Positions 35,683 through 44,978 of a stretch of DNA of 64,000 nucleotides are shown piece after piece. A program made the position numbers and the translations under genes. The notes beneath the pieces were generated by a model. The model was not told the origin of the DNA. It did not search any database and was given only the letters and a program-made list of their open reading frames with translations. Source of the DNA: Gimesia chilikensis (GTDB taxonomy: Bacteria; Planctomycetota; Planctomycetia; Planctomycetales; Planctomycetaceae); the NCBI RefSeq assembly GCF_007744075.1, contig NZ_CP036266.1, positions 868,001-932,000 of the forward strand. Reading direction: 5' to 3'. Within the stretch, counting starts at the first letter, position 1. Each line of letters opens with the position of its first letter.

Positions 35683-37131
35683 TCATTTTTCGAGGAGATT
35701 TGGAAGTCGAAATTCAAATTTCGGATAAATCACATCAAGAGAATCGAGAATTCGGTTTAGTACTCGAAACAAATCCGGAACTACAGAAGGGAAGTTTCGT
35801 GGATAAACTCGCGGAACTCGTTGTAATCGATGAAATGGATTCAAATCCCACGTAGTACCCACTGATGCAACTCCCAGCCAGTCTCCGTGAAGAATGCTAG
35901 ACGAATAATCATAATATGAATCATAGAGATCCTTTGTGCCACCTTTTTCAGCTCGGGATCGAATATTCTCTCCCGACCAATCACCTAATTCGATATCTGT
36001 GAAATACTTTGCTTGTTCTTCCTGTAAATAAGCGTTAATCCAATCACTATCCACACAATGCGTATTTGCTAATTCATGCTCTAACTTCTCTGAAATTAGG
36101 TGTGCTTGTCCACTGCCGTACTGTCGAAATTTGTACCACAGGGCTGGTTCATTTTTCTTTGTTAAGAATGACATGTTAATTGCACATTCGGTAACAGATC
36201 TAAGCACAGCAAGCCCACTGAATCGATTATGGGACCGTAACTCAACAACTTCGTAGGCCAATGCTGTCGCGGCGAATACTAGCCCAAATGCAGTTTCATG
36301 AATTCGATCTGCACTACCTTGTCGGGTTTCCCAAAAATGCTCGTTGAGTACTCCAGTCAATGTCGTCAATTGATATGCGATACCTAAATCGTTGTCGCTA
36401 AGATATTGATCTTCTGGTGGAGCGGGGGCAGGGTGTAATTTACGAAAAACATCATTCCAAAACTGTTCAGGCCAATTTGTTGAAATGATTCGATTACTTC
36501 CGGCGGTGCATCGAAAGAATCCTCCAGCCATTTCAAGATTTGTCGGATATTCATCATGCATTCTGTCAAAGTCTGGCGGGACTGTCATTTGCCCCGTGGC
36601 CGAACCGACTTGACTGATAAACCAGCAAATATGTGTTGCATATTTCGATTGGAAATCGTTGCACCTTTGGATGGCATGTCCTAAAGCAAACCATTGTTCA
36701 AGTGTCTCTTCAGAAAGAAATTCATTTGACCATGATTTTAAGGCAGGAAGATTCGATAGATTACAGAGGGGGGCAAAAATATCTTTCTCGAATTCATTTG
36801 ATAAAGAATTAAGTAGGTTTTTTCGTTCAATTTGAGGCAGTGCAGCAATTGCAGAGTGCGAGCCCGGTTGAACTTCATGATTCTCAAGACACGAATGACT
36901 TGGCCATGCAGAGACAATACGGCGTAGACGTACTAAAGCCTCATCCTCTTCGATCGAAGAGAAAACTAATGCAACCCACAGATATTCGGGTAACTGGATA
37001 TCTTGCCAACTAGATTTTTCGAATGGGATTGATGAGCTCTCCGAGATAGTTGTCATCGGTGCTTTTAGCGTCTTCTTGTCTCTCTTAAATGCGGAGAATG
37101 GTTTTGACTTCTTCTTTCTCTTTTTAGCCAT
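35683..37131 (-). CDS. DUF5677-like protein, AT-rich singleton
   Basis: 482 residues. A lysine-rich N terminus (MAKKRKKKSK) is followed by an unassigned helical region. A C-terminal all-helical domain around residues 280-440 resembles DUF5677, with VLRSVTECAINMSFL and YYDYSSSILHGDW; this group often accompanies HEPN-like or defence genes. Composition is far more AT-rich than the genes on both sides, and AT-rich noncoding DNA flanks it, so recent acquisition is likely. No partner gene is present. Confidence 0.65.
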   Translation of the reverse strand: MAKKRKKKSKPFSAFKRDKKTLKAPMTTISESSSIPFEKSSWQDIQLPEYLWVALVFSSIEEDEALVRLRRIVSAWPSHSCLENHEVQPGSHSAIAALPQIERKNLLNSLSNEFEKDIFAPLCNLSNLPALKSWSNEFLSEETLEQWFALGHAIQRCNDFQSKYATHICWFISQVGSATGQMTVPPDFDRMHDEYPTNLEMAGGFFRCTAGSNRIISTNWPEQFWNDVFRKLHPAPAPPEDQYLSDNDLGIAYQLTTLTGVLNEHFWETRQGSADRIHETAFGLVFAATALAYEVVELRSHNRFSGLAVLRSVTECAINMSFLTKKNEPALWYKFRQYGSGQAHLISEKLEHELANTHCVDSDWINAYLQEEQAKYFTDIELGDWSGENIRSRAEKGGTKDLYDSYYDYSSSILHGDWLGVASVGTTWDLNPFHRLQRVPRVYPRNFPSVVPDLFRVLNRILDSLDVIYPKFEFRLPNLLEK

Positions 37132-37498
37132 TGATGAACCTTTTTTACCAACTTATAGTAATTTATTACCTGTCTTAGTGATTGGTGAACTCAACTTTCA
37201 GACCTATCTATTATCTGCCTCAAGAGGTGAGATTCTGATTTATGATAGGTGATACGTATATTCTTTAAGTGGATATGTGGTTCATTATTTCAATGTATCT
37301 TCGATAAGTCATTCTTAAGTTCACAATAATTTTATGTGCTCTAGGGCTAGTAGGCACTATATTAGACTATTTTATGACTAATAAGGTTCGACCAATAAAA
37401 GAATTCAGGTACAGAGTGGCGCCCGTTTCTATTACATGGTAGAAAAAAGAACTTTTTATCCTACTGGCAGTCGCTCCGCATCATAATGAACCCCGTCG
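37132..37498. other. AT-rich noncoding stretch
   Basis: It separates the AT-rich DUF5677-like gene from the GC-rich methyltransferase gene. No ORF, RNA gene or repeat was seen. Composition matches the DUF5677-like gene rather than the genome, so the right boundary of the acquired segment is probably near 37440. Confidence 0.5.
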
Positions 37499-38248
37499 AT
37501 GACCACCGACTATAACAAAATCGCCGAGCAGTACCGCGAAGTCAAAGGACGCCCCTGGCGGTCGCTGGTCGAAGAGTATTCGATGCTCCAACTGATCGGC
37601 TCCGTGGCCGGCCTGAAGGTCGTCGACCTCGCCTGTGGCGAAGGCTTCTTCACCCGCAAACTCAGGCAACTGGGCGCCGCCTCAATCGTCGGTACCGATG
37701 TCTCCCAGGAGATGATCAAACTGGCGACCGAGCGGGAACAAGCTGAACCGCTGGGCATCGACTACCTCGTCGAAGACGTGCGGGCAGAGGGCCCCCGGCT
37801 CGACCATGATCTCGCAGTCGCTGCCTGGTTACTCGTCTACGCTCACGATCGGGAGGAACTGGCTGCCATGTGCCGGGGCCTCGCGCGTCAGCTCAGGCCC
37901 GGAGGGCGGCTCGTCACGCTGACCACCAATCCGCAGCTCTATTTCTTCCCAGAGTTCGATTACCAGAAGTACGGCTTCCAGATTCATCTCGAAGATCAGG
38001 CCCGCGAAGGCGCCCTGATCCGCTGGACGGGCCGTCTCAAAGATGGCTCCCAGCTCGAAGTCATTAACTACTACCTCCCCGAGGAAGCGTATGCCTCCGC
38101 CCTGGAATCGGCCGGCTTTCAAGACATTACCTTTTATCCGCTCAGCCTTTCACCGGAAGCAGCCGACGAAGCAGATTACTGGGCCGACATGATCAACCAG
38201 CCCCCGGCCATCATGATCGAAGCCATCCGGGCAGAGGACGCGATCTGA
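37499..38248 (+). CDS. Class I SAM-dependent methyltransferase
   Basis: 249 residues. It has motif I VVDLACGEGFFTRKL at about residues 41-55 and an acidic end of strand 2 (GTDVSQEM). LRPGGRLVTLT follows. It resembles UbiE/small-molecule methyltransferases. The substrate is unknown. GC-rich native codons. The D-lactate dehydrogenase-like gene follows about 100 bases later on the same strand. Confidence 0.8.
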   Translation: MTTDYNKIAEQYREVKGRPWRSLVEEYSMLQLIGSVAGLKVVDLACGEGFFTRKLRQLGAASIVGTDVSQEMIKLATEREQAEPLGIDYLVEDVRAEGPRLDHDLAVAAWLLVYAHDREELAAMCRGLARQLRPGGRLVTLTTNPQLYFFPEFDYQKYGFQIHLEDQAREGALIRWTGRLKDGSQLEVINYYLPEEAYASALESAGFQDITFYPLSLSPEAADEADYWADMINQPPAIMIEAIRAEDAI

Positions 38249-38346
38249 ATTCCAGCAGTCCAGCGGTCAATGTTCAGAACTGCCGCATTGTTCTATAATC
38301 GTATCTGGCGCGCAGAGTTCACGCAGTAGTCAGAGTAAGGGAAAGG

Positions 38347-39501
38347 ATGTCAGCAGTGACAGACAGGAATGATCGGGAACGGCTTGAGGATTTCATCGCA
38401 CAGTTACAGTCGCAGTCGGGCCTCAATCCGCTGAAGTACGAACGCATGCTGGCTGAGTTGCACGCAACTCAGCCGTTGGACGGGCACGACGCAGAGGGCC
38501 GCCGACAGATTGCTTTTTTCGATGCGAAGCAGTATGACCTCCATTCATTTTCCGCTAGAAACGACGACAGCTTCCAGCTGATCGCCATCGAATCGCCCCT
38601 CAATGAACAGACCGCCTCCGCTGCTGCCGGCTGCAAGGTGGTCTGCATCTTCGTCAATGATGAAGCGCACGAGTCGGTCATCGCGCGGCTCGCGGAACTG
38701 GGCGTGGAACTGATCGCCCTCCGCTGTGCCGGCTTCAATAATGTCGATCTCGAAGCCTGCCGGAAATACGGCATCAGTGTCGTGCGGGTGCCCGCCTATT
38801 CGCCGCATGCGGTCGCCGAACATACCGTGGCGTTGATGCTCATGCTCAACCGACATCTGCACCAGGCGTACCTGCGGAACCGGGCTGGGGCGTTCATTCT
38901 GGATGGACTGACCGGCTTCGACATGCACGGTAAAACCGTCGGCGTCATCGGCACCGGGAAGATCGGCCAGTGCGTCGTCGAGATTCTCACCGGCTTCGGC
39001 TGTCGCGTGCTGGCCTATGACGTACAAGAAAATCCTGAAGTCGCCAGCCTGCCACAGACAAAGTATGTCGACCTGGATGAACTGCTCTCTCAGTCCGATG
39101 TCATCACACTGCACGTGCCACTCTTCGAAGAGACCTATCACCTGATTAACCAGGAAACCATCGCCCGCATGAAACCGGGGGTCATGCTGATCAACACCTC
39201 GCGGGGCGGCCTGGTCGAAACGGTCTCGCTGATCGACGGCTTAAAGACCGGCCAGATCGGCTACGCCGGCCTGGATGTCTATGAAGAAGAGGCGGGCATT
39301 TTCTTCCACGATATCTCAAATCAGGTTCTCGACGACGACGTACTGGCCCGACTGATGACATTCAACAATGTCGTTATCACTTCGCATCAGGCATTCCTGA
39401 CGAATGAGGCCCTGGATAACATCGCTGAAACCACCTACGCCAACATCGATGAATTTTTCGCCGGCAAACGAGGCGCCGAGCTGACGCACCACGTCGGGTA
39501 A
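38347..39501 (+). CDS. D-lactate dehydrogenase-like 2-hydroxyacid dehydrogenase
   Basis: 384 residues. The catalytic arginine is in LRCAGFNNVDL, the NAD-binding loop in VGVIGTGKIGQ, the catalytic Glu in the GLDVYEEEAGIFF segment, and the catalytic His in TSHQAFLTNEA. These are the D-LDH (LdhA) signatures. The first 50 or so residues form an extra helical extension not typical of the 330-residue family. NADH-dependent reduction of pyruvate to D-lactate is the likely reaction. Location is cytoplasmic. Confidence 0.85.
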   Translation: MSAVTDRNDRERLEDFIAQLQSQSGLNPLKYERMLAELHATQPLDGHDAEGRRQIAFFDAKQYDLHSFSARNDDSFQLIAIESPLNEQTASAAAGCKVVCIFVNDEAHESVIARLAELGVELIALRCAGFNNVDLEACRKYGISVVRVPAYSPHAVAEHTVALMLMLNRHLHQAYLRNRAGAFILDGLTGFDMHGKTVGVIGTGKIGQCVVEILTGFGCRVLAYDVQENPEVASLPQTKYVDLDELLSQSDVITLHVPLFEETYHLINQETIARMKPGVMLINTSRGGLVETVSLIDGLKTGQIGYAGLDVYEEEAGIFFHDISNQVLDDDVLARLMTFNNVVITSHQAFLTNEALDNIAETTYANIDEFFAGKRGAELTHHVG

Positions 39502-39530
39502 CAGAGTGAAGTTGATCCAGCGTCGACACA

Positions 39531-40169
39531 TTAACCGGTGTGCCGCACCTCATTCCCGAAAAATTCCACCGACCACACGCTGCCATACTCGCTGATCACA
39601 TCTATAAACCAGTATCCCGTCTCGGGTTCGACCGTTATTTTATCCAAGGTGACCGGACGCGAATCCTGGTGGGGGACGTTATGCAGGTAGTAAGCCAGGT
39701 TGTGTAGAATGCGAAAGGCGACGCAGAGCGCTTCATCATCGACGCCAGTCTCACCTCCCGGCAGCACGAGGTCAATATCATCGACCTGAATCCACGCATC
39801 GGCTAACTCCGGCGGACGCCAGATAGGAGCCAGGTTTTCGGTGTATCCATACCACCAGTCGCCTTCCAGATCGCCGGCCGACTCTGTCAGTCCCATGTCA
39901 AACAGAGTGTTGAGTTGATACAGGACCCAGAGCGCATAATTCCTTGGGGTATTGACCGTGCATAGTAACTCCAGCCACTTTCGTTCCCCCAGGAAGACTA
40001 TGCCGTACCGTTTCTCAAAACCGATCAGTTCCCGGATCCGACTGTTGACTTTATCCGACGACAAATTACTTTTACCAATCAGCGATTCCTGTCCGATCTC
40101 CTGTTCGAGCTTGCGATATTCAGACCACGGCAAGTAACGCCTTTGATCAGCGGAGAAGGGGGAATCCAT
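39531..40169 (-). CDS. Hypothetical protein, 212 residues
   Basis: A soluble acidic protein rich in Trp and Tyr, with WWYGYTENLAPIWRPPE in the middle. No signal peptide or known domain was found. Its 3' end is 29 bases from the convergent D-LDH gene. The secreted decarboxylase gene upstream on the same strand is about 90 bases away. Confidence 0.6.
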   Translation of the reverse strand: MDSPFSADQRRYLPWSEYRKLEQEIGQESLIGKSNLSSDKVNSRIRELIGFEKRYGIVFLGERKWLELLCTVNTPRNYALWVLYQLNTLFDMGLTESAGDLEGDWWYGYTENLAPIWRPPELADAWIQVDDIDLVLPGGETGVDDEALCVAFRILHNLAYYLHNVPHQDSRPVTLDKITVEPETGYWFIDVISEYGSVWSVEFFGNEVRHTG

Positions 40170-40262
40170 GCAGTAACATTTCCAGCTAAGTAAATCGACG
40201 AGACACAGGCGGGATCACGTTCCTCCCGCCCGATTTCAGGACGACTCCAGTCTCGCGGATTC

Positions 40263-41021
40263 TCACTTTTCAGGCAACAGCAATGTCGCGCCGGGAGCAA
40301 CGGTCAACTTCTCCACATGTCCCGTGTGCATTTCTCCGGACTTCGTATCCTGAAACAGCAGGTGCATGTGCACCGAAGTGCCCGGGTGGGTTATGTTGCC
40401 GGCTGCATCTTTGGCGAACACCCCAACCAGCTTGCCACTGACTTTAGGCAGATCCGCCTCATAAGGCCGCTTGCCGACGGGCAGCGCCTCTTTTCGCATC
40501 CGGGCTCGAATCGGACAGGCGCCGTTAATCACATGGAACTCGACATTTTGAAAATCGCCCTCAATCACAAACACGAACGGCCCTTTGATATTCAGACCTG
40601 ACTGGCGGGCATCCTGTTCAAACAGAGAGTTCAACTCGTCCGAAGAGACCGCCTGTGAAAGTGGATGTTTCGACCAGTCGGTCACATACCCGCCAACCAA
40701 TAGGGCAGCCTGGGTCCGGGGCGTCAGCTTGAGCGTCTGCAGTTTCCCATCCGACTTCACCTGCGTGAGTGTCACTTTGCCGTCAAGGATCGTCGCCTCA
40801 CCTCCCAGCGATTCCAGTGCGCCGACCCCATAAAAGTGCGGCTGCTTTACCAGCTCCGCAAATTTAACGCGTCCCTGGTGCTGCTGCTGGCCGATCACTT
40901 CGTGCATCTTGCCATACTGCACGAACCGTTCCCCCTCAGGCTTCGCAGCCAGTGTACTGCTGAAGCTCCCCAGCACGACTGCCAGACCACCGAGACCACT
41001 CACAAACGCAGACCATTTCAT
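40263..41021 (-). CDS. Exported acetolactate decarboxylase-like protein
   Basis: 252 residues with a signal peptide ending near SSTLAAK. The mature part matches alpha-acetolactate decarboxylase: GVGALESLGGEATILDGK near the start of the domain, GVFAKDAAGNITHPG, and the zinc-binding HMHLLF and TGHV histidines. The enzyme converts acetolactate to acetoin. An exported location is known for some Bacillus enzymes. No acetolactate synthase gene is adjacent, so its physiological role is unclear. The ATG at 41021 begins the signal peptide. Confidence 0.8.
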   Translation of the reverse strand: MKWSAFVSGLGGLAVVLGSFSSTLAAKPEGERFVQYGKMHEVIGQQQHQGRVKFAELVKQPHFYGVGALESLGGEATILDGKVTLTQVKSDGKLQTLKLTPRTQAALLVGGYVTDWSKHPLSQAVSSDELNSLFEQDARQSGLNIKGPFVFVIEGDFQNVEFHVINGACPIRARMRKEALPVGKRPYEADLPKVSGKLVGVFAKDAAGNITHPGTSVHMHLLFQDTKSGEMHTGHVEKLTVAPGATLLLPEK

Positions 41022-41269
41022 CAAATCATCTCCCCGACTGCTAAATTGATAAATTACCAGTCCTGCACAGCGGGAATTATACGCATCCTGGAGGCAGGGG
41101 AACAGCAGGAGAATCGCGGGGCGATCAACCTTCATGGCACTTTCATCATCGACTCAATGAAACTGCCTCGCGCAGCAGAGTGTATTGACATGGGAACCAG
41201 GGAGGGTATTCTCAATCTGTATCCTGCCCATCTCGACTGTTTCCGGTCTGGTATCAAAAGGAGAGTTCC

Positions 41270-41785
41270 ATGGATCTGCCCCCACAAGTTCAGAATCTGA
41301 TAGACGCCGTCTCGGCCCTGCCCGGGGTGGCCGGCTGTTTCTGCACTCCCCAGCCCCTGGATGAGATCGACGTCGATATGCTCTCACTCCCCGGCGATTT
41401 CGGCAGTCTGCCTCAGGCCGCCCTGATCCGCACGCAGGGGGGACGCGGAGATGAAGTGCTGATCCAGACCGAAGTGATTTTCGATCGTTCTCCCGGTGCC
41501 TGGCTCAGCCTCGAATTCCTGGCCTGGTGGGTGCGGGACTGGGGACGCAGCGGTCGCGAAATCCAGATGCGGCCCATGGCCTTGCCTCCCCAAGGCTACG
41601 AAATCCAGTTGGGCCGAACCCTGAAGTTCTTCATCGAGTACTTCGTCATCGAAACTGAGAACGACTACGGTGATACACTGAAAGTCGTCCAGGAGATGGC
41701 CGATTCGATCGCTGAGAATTTCCAAAGTTACCAGGAGTGCTTTGAGAACCCGGCGGAGTTCACCGGCGATATCGAAAGCATCTGA
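41270..41785 (+). CDS. Hypothetical protein, 171 residues
   Basis: An acidic soluble protein with a Trp-rich centre (LSLEFLAWWVRDWGRSG) and an acidic helical C terminus. No recognised domain. The ATG at 41270 follows AGGAGAG. It is convergent with the FecR-domain gene, 46 bases between stops. Confidence 0.6.
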   Translation: MDLPPQVQNLIDAVSALPGVAGCFCTPQPLDEIDVDMLSLPGDFGSLPQAALIRTQGGRGDEVLIQTEVIFDRSPGAWLSLEFLAWWVRDWGRSGREIQMRPMALPPQGYEIQLGRTLKFFIEYFVIETENDYGDTLKVVQEMADSIAENFQSYQECFENPAEFTGDIESI

Positions 41786-41831
41786 TACGCTTTTGTCTGG
41801 GGCTGCCGGGCAACATGATTGCTTCCCGGGG

Positions 41832-43496
41832 TCACTCCTGTTCGAGTACCAGTCGGGGCAGATTGGGATCGACGACCGATGACCAGGTACTGCCGATGCG
41901 TAATTCATCGAACAGGTAAGTACTGTTTTTGCCGACATGGAAACGGGCTACGTCAAACTCGTGTGAGGATTCGAAGGGAGTGGTGACGCAGGTCCAGACA
42001 GCCGGTTCCTGATCCGGAATGGTTTCTGCTTCCGCAAACGCACGCATAAAGACCTGGTCCAGGGCTTTTTCACTGGCGACTATTTTCGCGACAAACAGAT
42101 ATGTCTCCCCGCTTTGCAGAGGGGGCGCTCTTTCAATGATCTGCAGATCGGCCTGCAGGATCGCATAATCGTTTATACTCATTCCCATGCGGATTTTGGG
42201 GGGATCTTCCTGCTGGCCGGAAGGAAACAGGGCGAAATTTCCATACTGGTTAGATTGACTTTTTTGATCCGTTTTGACTTTCTGCATGTAGAAACTGACG
42301 TAATAGATCGCGTTGATATCCAGGCGAACTGGCTGCTTCAATTTGCGAAAGAAAGAAATTCCTCCCCGGAGTTCGAGCAGCCCCAACTGGCTGGGGGCCA
42401 CCTCGGTTCGAGCCAGTGATTCACGGGGATGGCTGAATGACTGGTTCACTCTGCCGCCGGCTTTCGAGGTTCGCCAGGGATTCACCCAGCCGATTCCGGA
42501 GTTCTGCCACGGGGAAGACTGCTCGGGATCCAGAATTTCCGGCGGATGAAAACTGTCATAGGCCCGCAGTTCCTGGCGCTGTGCCTGTAAATTCTCTGGG
42601 GTTCCCGGAACTTCTCTTTTGAAGAGTTTCGGCTCCAGTTGAATATCTTCAATCTGCCTGTCATTCAGATGCCGGGCCTGGCCTTCTTCGATGATCACCG
42701 ATTCTGAAAACTGGTCGTTCTTCTGATTGGGGTCGACCCGCACGGCTCCTTCAAACACGTGCAAATCGACTTCACCGTCCTGATGAATCTGCGCGCCGTA
42801 TTCGGTGCCGATATCATGCAAGGTGAGCAGGGGAGTGATCAGCGAAAATTCCGGCGCCGGTTCATAGCCGTGCAGAACGATTTTGCCGTAATCCAGTTTC
42901 GCGCGGCTGGATGTCACCAGGTTGATTTTGGTTGGCCCTTCGATAATCAAACGCACGCCTGTATCAAAGCGAAATTCAGCGACTCCCCGTTCCAGGACCA
43001 GATCCTCCGACATCAGCCTCTGACCGGAGAACTCAGGCGGAGACTCGCTGCCCCAGACGCAATCCGTAGAACGCGTGAGTGTGGCTAAATAAGTCCGATC
43101 CTCTTTCACGGACTGCGGATCGGGGGCACGGTTCCCCGGGAAATATCCCGCGAAACTCCAGGCCAGCAGCAGTCCCAACAGCAGCGAGCAACTGGCCACG
43201 ACAGAATAACGCAGAAACGCCGCCCGCCTGGGGACCACCGGCTGCGGGGCAGCCTGCGGTTGCTGTGCGTGGTGCGTCTTGAATGTCTGTTCCAGCGCCT
43301 CCAGGCGGGCCTGCATATCACTCTGCAGTCCCAGGTTGATGTCCAGGTAATCAAAGTAGTACTGCATTGCCTCGGGATTGTTCGACAGATAAGCCTGGAA
43401 CTGGTCGAACTCGGATTGCGAAATCTCTTCGGCCGGACTGTCCAGCAGCCGGTTCAGCAACGGTTCAAATTCGGGGGGGAGATCCTGGATTGACAT
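41832..43496 (-). CDS. FecR-domain transmembrane anti-sigma factor-like protein
   Basis: 554 residues. The N-terminal 85 residues are cytoplasmic and resemble an anti-sigma region (SEFDQFQAYLSNNPEAMQYY). One membrane segment follows near residues 91-113. The periplasmic FecR-type domain (about 170-290) contains GVAEFRFDTGVRLIIEGP and HDIGTEYGAQI. The C-terminal 250 residues look like a jelly-roll carbohydrate-binding domain. It is six bases downstream of the sigma factor gene and forms an operon with it. It would hold or activate that sigma factor in response to an outside signal. Confidence 0.85.
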   Translation of the reverse strand: MSIQDLPPEFEPLLNRLLDSPAEEISQSEFDQFQAYLSNNPEAMQYYFDYLDINLGLQSDMQARLEALEQTFKTHHAQQPQAAPQPVVPRRAAFLRYSVVASCSLLLGLLLAWSFAGYFPGNRAPDPQSVKEDRTYLATLTRSTDCVWGSESPPEFSGQRLMSEDLVLERGVAEFRFDTGVRLIIEGPTKINLVTSSRAKLDYGKIVLHGYEPAPEFSLITPLLTLHDIGTEYGAQIHQDGEVDLHVFEGAVRVDPNQKNDQFSESVIIEEGQARHLNDRQIEDIQLEPKLFKREVPGTPENLQAQRQELRAYDSFHPPEILDPEQSSPWQNSGIGWVNPWRTSKAGGRVNQSFSHPRESLARTEVAPSQLGLLELRGGISFFRKLKQPVRLDINAIYYVSFYMQKVKTDQKSQSNQYGNFALFPSGQQEDPPKIRMGMSINDYAILQADLQIIERAPPLQSGETYLFVAKIVASEKALDQVFMRAFAEAETIPDQEPAVWTCVTTPFESSHEFDVARFHVGKNSTYLFDELRIGSTWSSVVDPNLPRLVLEQE

Positions 43497-43501
43497 TCTG
43501 C

Positions 43502-44023
43502 CTACTGCTCATTCTGCAGTTTACGTGAAATACACGCTGCCAGTTCCCGTCGGAGAAATGACATGCGATTATAAAGCGTCTGGATTGATTTCTCAGTTGT
43601 TTTGGCGATCTCCGGGATGGACTGTTTTTCATAAACCGCGTCCTGCAGCAACTTCTGATCGGACGAGGTCAGGGAGCTTAAACATTCATGGAGATAATCG
43701 ATCCGACAGTTGTAGTTAGCTAAATGCTGCTCCCGTTTTCGAGACATGGTTTCCATCAGGTCCTGATCGAAATAATGTCGATCGTGGCGCAGGCTTCTAT
43801 GGTGATTCCGTGCGGTATAAAATGCAATCCCACAAGCCCAGGGAAAGAAGTCTCGATCCCGATCGAACTCTTCAAACTTCTTCCAGAGAGTCAGGCAGAC
43901 GCGTTGATAAACATCTTCAGCATCAGAATTATGAGGAATCAATGACCGAATAAAACTGAAAATCCGCATTCGATCTTTGCTTAACAGTGCTGTAAACAGG
44001 CTGTTCGTTTTTGATTGCGGCAT
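43502..44023 (-). CDS. ECF sigma factor, Planctomycetes/Verrucomicrobia type
   Basis: 173 residues. Region 2 has IRSLIPHNSDAEDVYQRVCLTLW and DFFPWACGIAFYTARNH. Region 4 holds the helix-turn-helix around SIPEIAKTTEKSIQTLYNRM. The style matches the sigma-70 subfamily found paired with FecR proteins in Rhodopirellula and Verrucomicrobium relatives. It directs RNA polymerase to a small regulon, probably including this operon. It is the first gene of the pair. Confidence 0.9.
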   Translation of the reverse strand: MPQSKTNSLFTALLSKDRMRIFSFIRSLIPHNSDAEDVYQRVCLTLWKKFEEFDRDRDFFPWACGIAFYTARNHHRSLRHDRHYFDQDLMETMSRKREQHLANYNCRIDYLHECLSSLTSSDQKLLQDAVYEKQSIPEIAKTTEKSIQTLYNRMSFLRRELAACISRKLQNEQ

Positions 44024-44330
44024 CTACGTTGAAACTCCGTTTAACCAAAACGAGAAACAGGCAGCCATTCAATGCGGTGCTCAGACGCAGCTTCGCAACT
44101 TCAGGCAGACAAAACTGTTCCGGACGGAAACAATCACAGATTCTACCTCTGATAGAATACATGTGGTGAGTGTGCTTGCAAGCGAAAAGTTCTTTCAGTC
44201 CCGGCAATTGTGCGTACCAGAACCTCGAATTCGAATTTCGGATTGAGCAAAAAAGTCAGATTACAGGCGAATTACTCCTCTCCGAACCAGAAGGATGATC
44301 CGGTGGGGGGAATTCCATTTTGGGGGCTGG
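44024..44330. other. Intergenic region upstream of the sigma factor gene
   Basis: It should hold the promoter of the sigma/FecR operon, which reads away to the left. No gene, repeat or hairpin was recognised. Short frames on both strands lack family resemblance and ribosome sites. Confidence 0.45.
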
Positions 44331-44831
44331 CTATTCATCTTTTTCCGAGGTGGTTGTCAACAGCTTCCCGGTTGCCAGATCAACGCCCGACCATTCAAGC
44401 GAATTTTTGCTGAACAGGTAATACTCAGTCGTGCCTGTTTCGTTTTCAATCTGGGCGAATACGAAATTATCGCCGACACTGTAGCTGAATTTGGCTTCTT
44501 CCGGCACACGCAGTCGGCTCCAGTTCCCGGATGCAGACGAATACGCATAGAGATCACGTCCAACCGGGCAGATCCCCATTGCAGACGAGACCGTGGGTTG
44601 AAGTTTCGCCAGTGCCTCTGCAGAAGGTTTGCCTGCGACTTTCGTCTGCGACCAGTCACCGGATTCCATGCTGAAGGCCAATAGTTTGTCCCGAGACTGA
44701 GGAACGATCAGTATGAATTCACGGGTTTGGAGCACAATCGGTTTCGCCCGAGGCGTCTTCTCTGCTCCCTTGACAGGAGACAGGCTGACACACAACAGAA
44801 ACACTGACAGCAGCGAGGCGAACAGTCGCAT
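44331..44831 (-). CDS. Exported hypothetical protein
   Basis: 166 residues with a signal peptide ending near SPVKGAE. The mature part is beta-rich with three propeller-blade-like repeats, such as DKLLAFSMESGDWSQTKVAG, RDLYAYSSASGNWSRLRV and TEYYLFSKNSLEWSGVDL. This suggests a partial or small propeller. No catalytic motif was found. It is preceded by its own promoter gap and ends shortly before the sigma-operon upstream region. Confidence 0.65.
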   Translation of the reverse strand: MRLFASLLSVFLLCVSLSPVKGAEKTPRAKPIVLQTREFILIVPQSRDKLLAFSMESGDWSQTKVAGKPSAEALAKLQPTVSSAMGICPVGRDLYAYSSASGNWSRLRVPEEAKFSYSVGDNFVFAQIENETGTTEYYLFSKNSLEWSGVDLATGKLLTTTSEKDE

Positions 44832-44978
44832 GATGGACTTCCTTTCTGAATGACGAGACGCAGGTCCTGAATCGGAATCGATTCAAATTCGGAGAAGGGG
44901 AACACCCTGATCTTAAGTGGTCAAGTGTGAATAGTCGAGGATTGATTTCAGAATCGCACAGTCACAGAACGAATGGGT

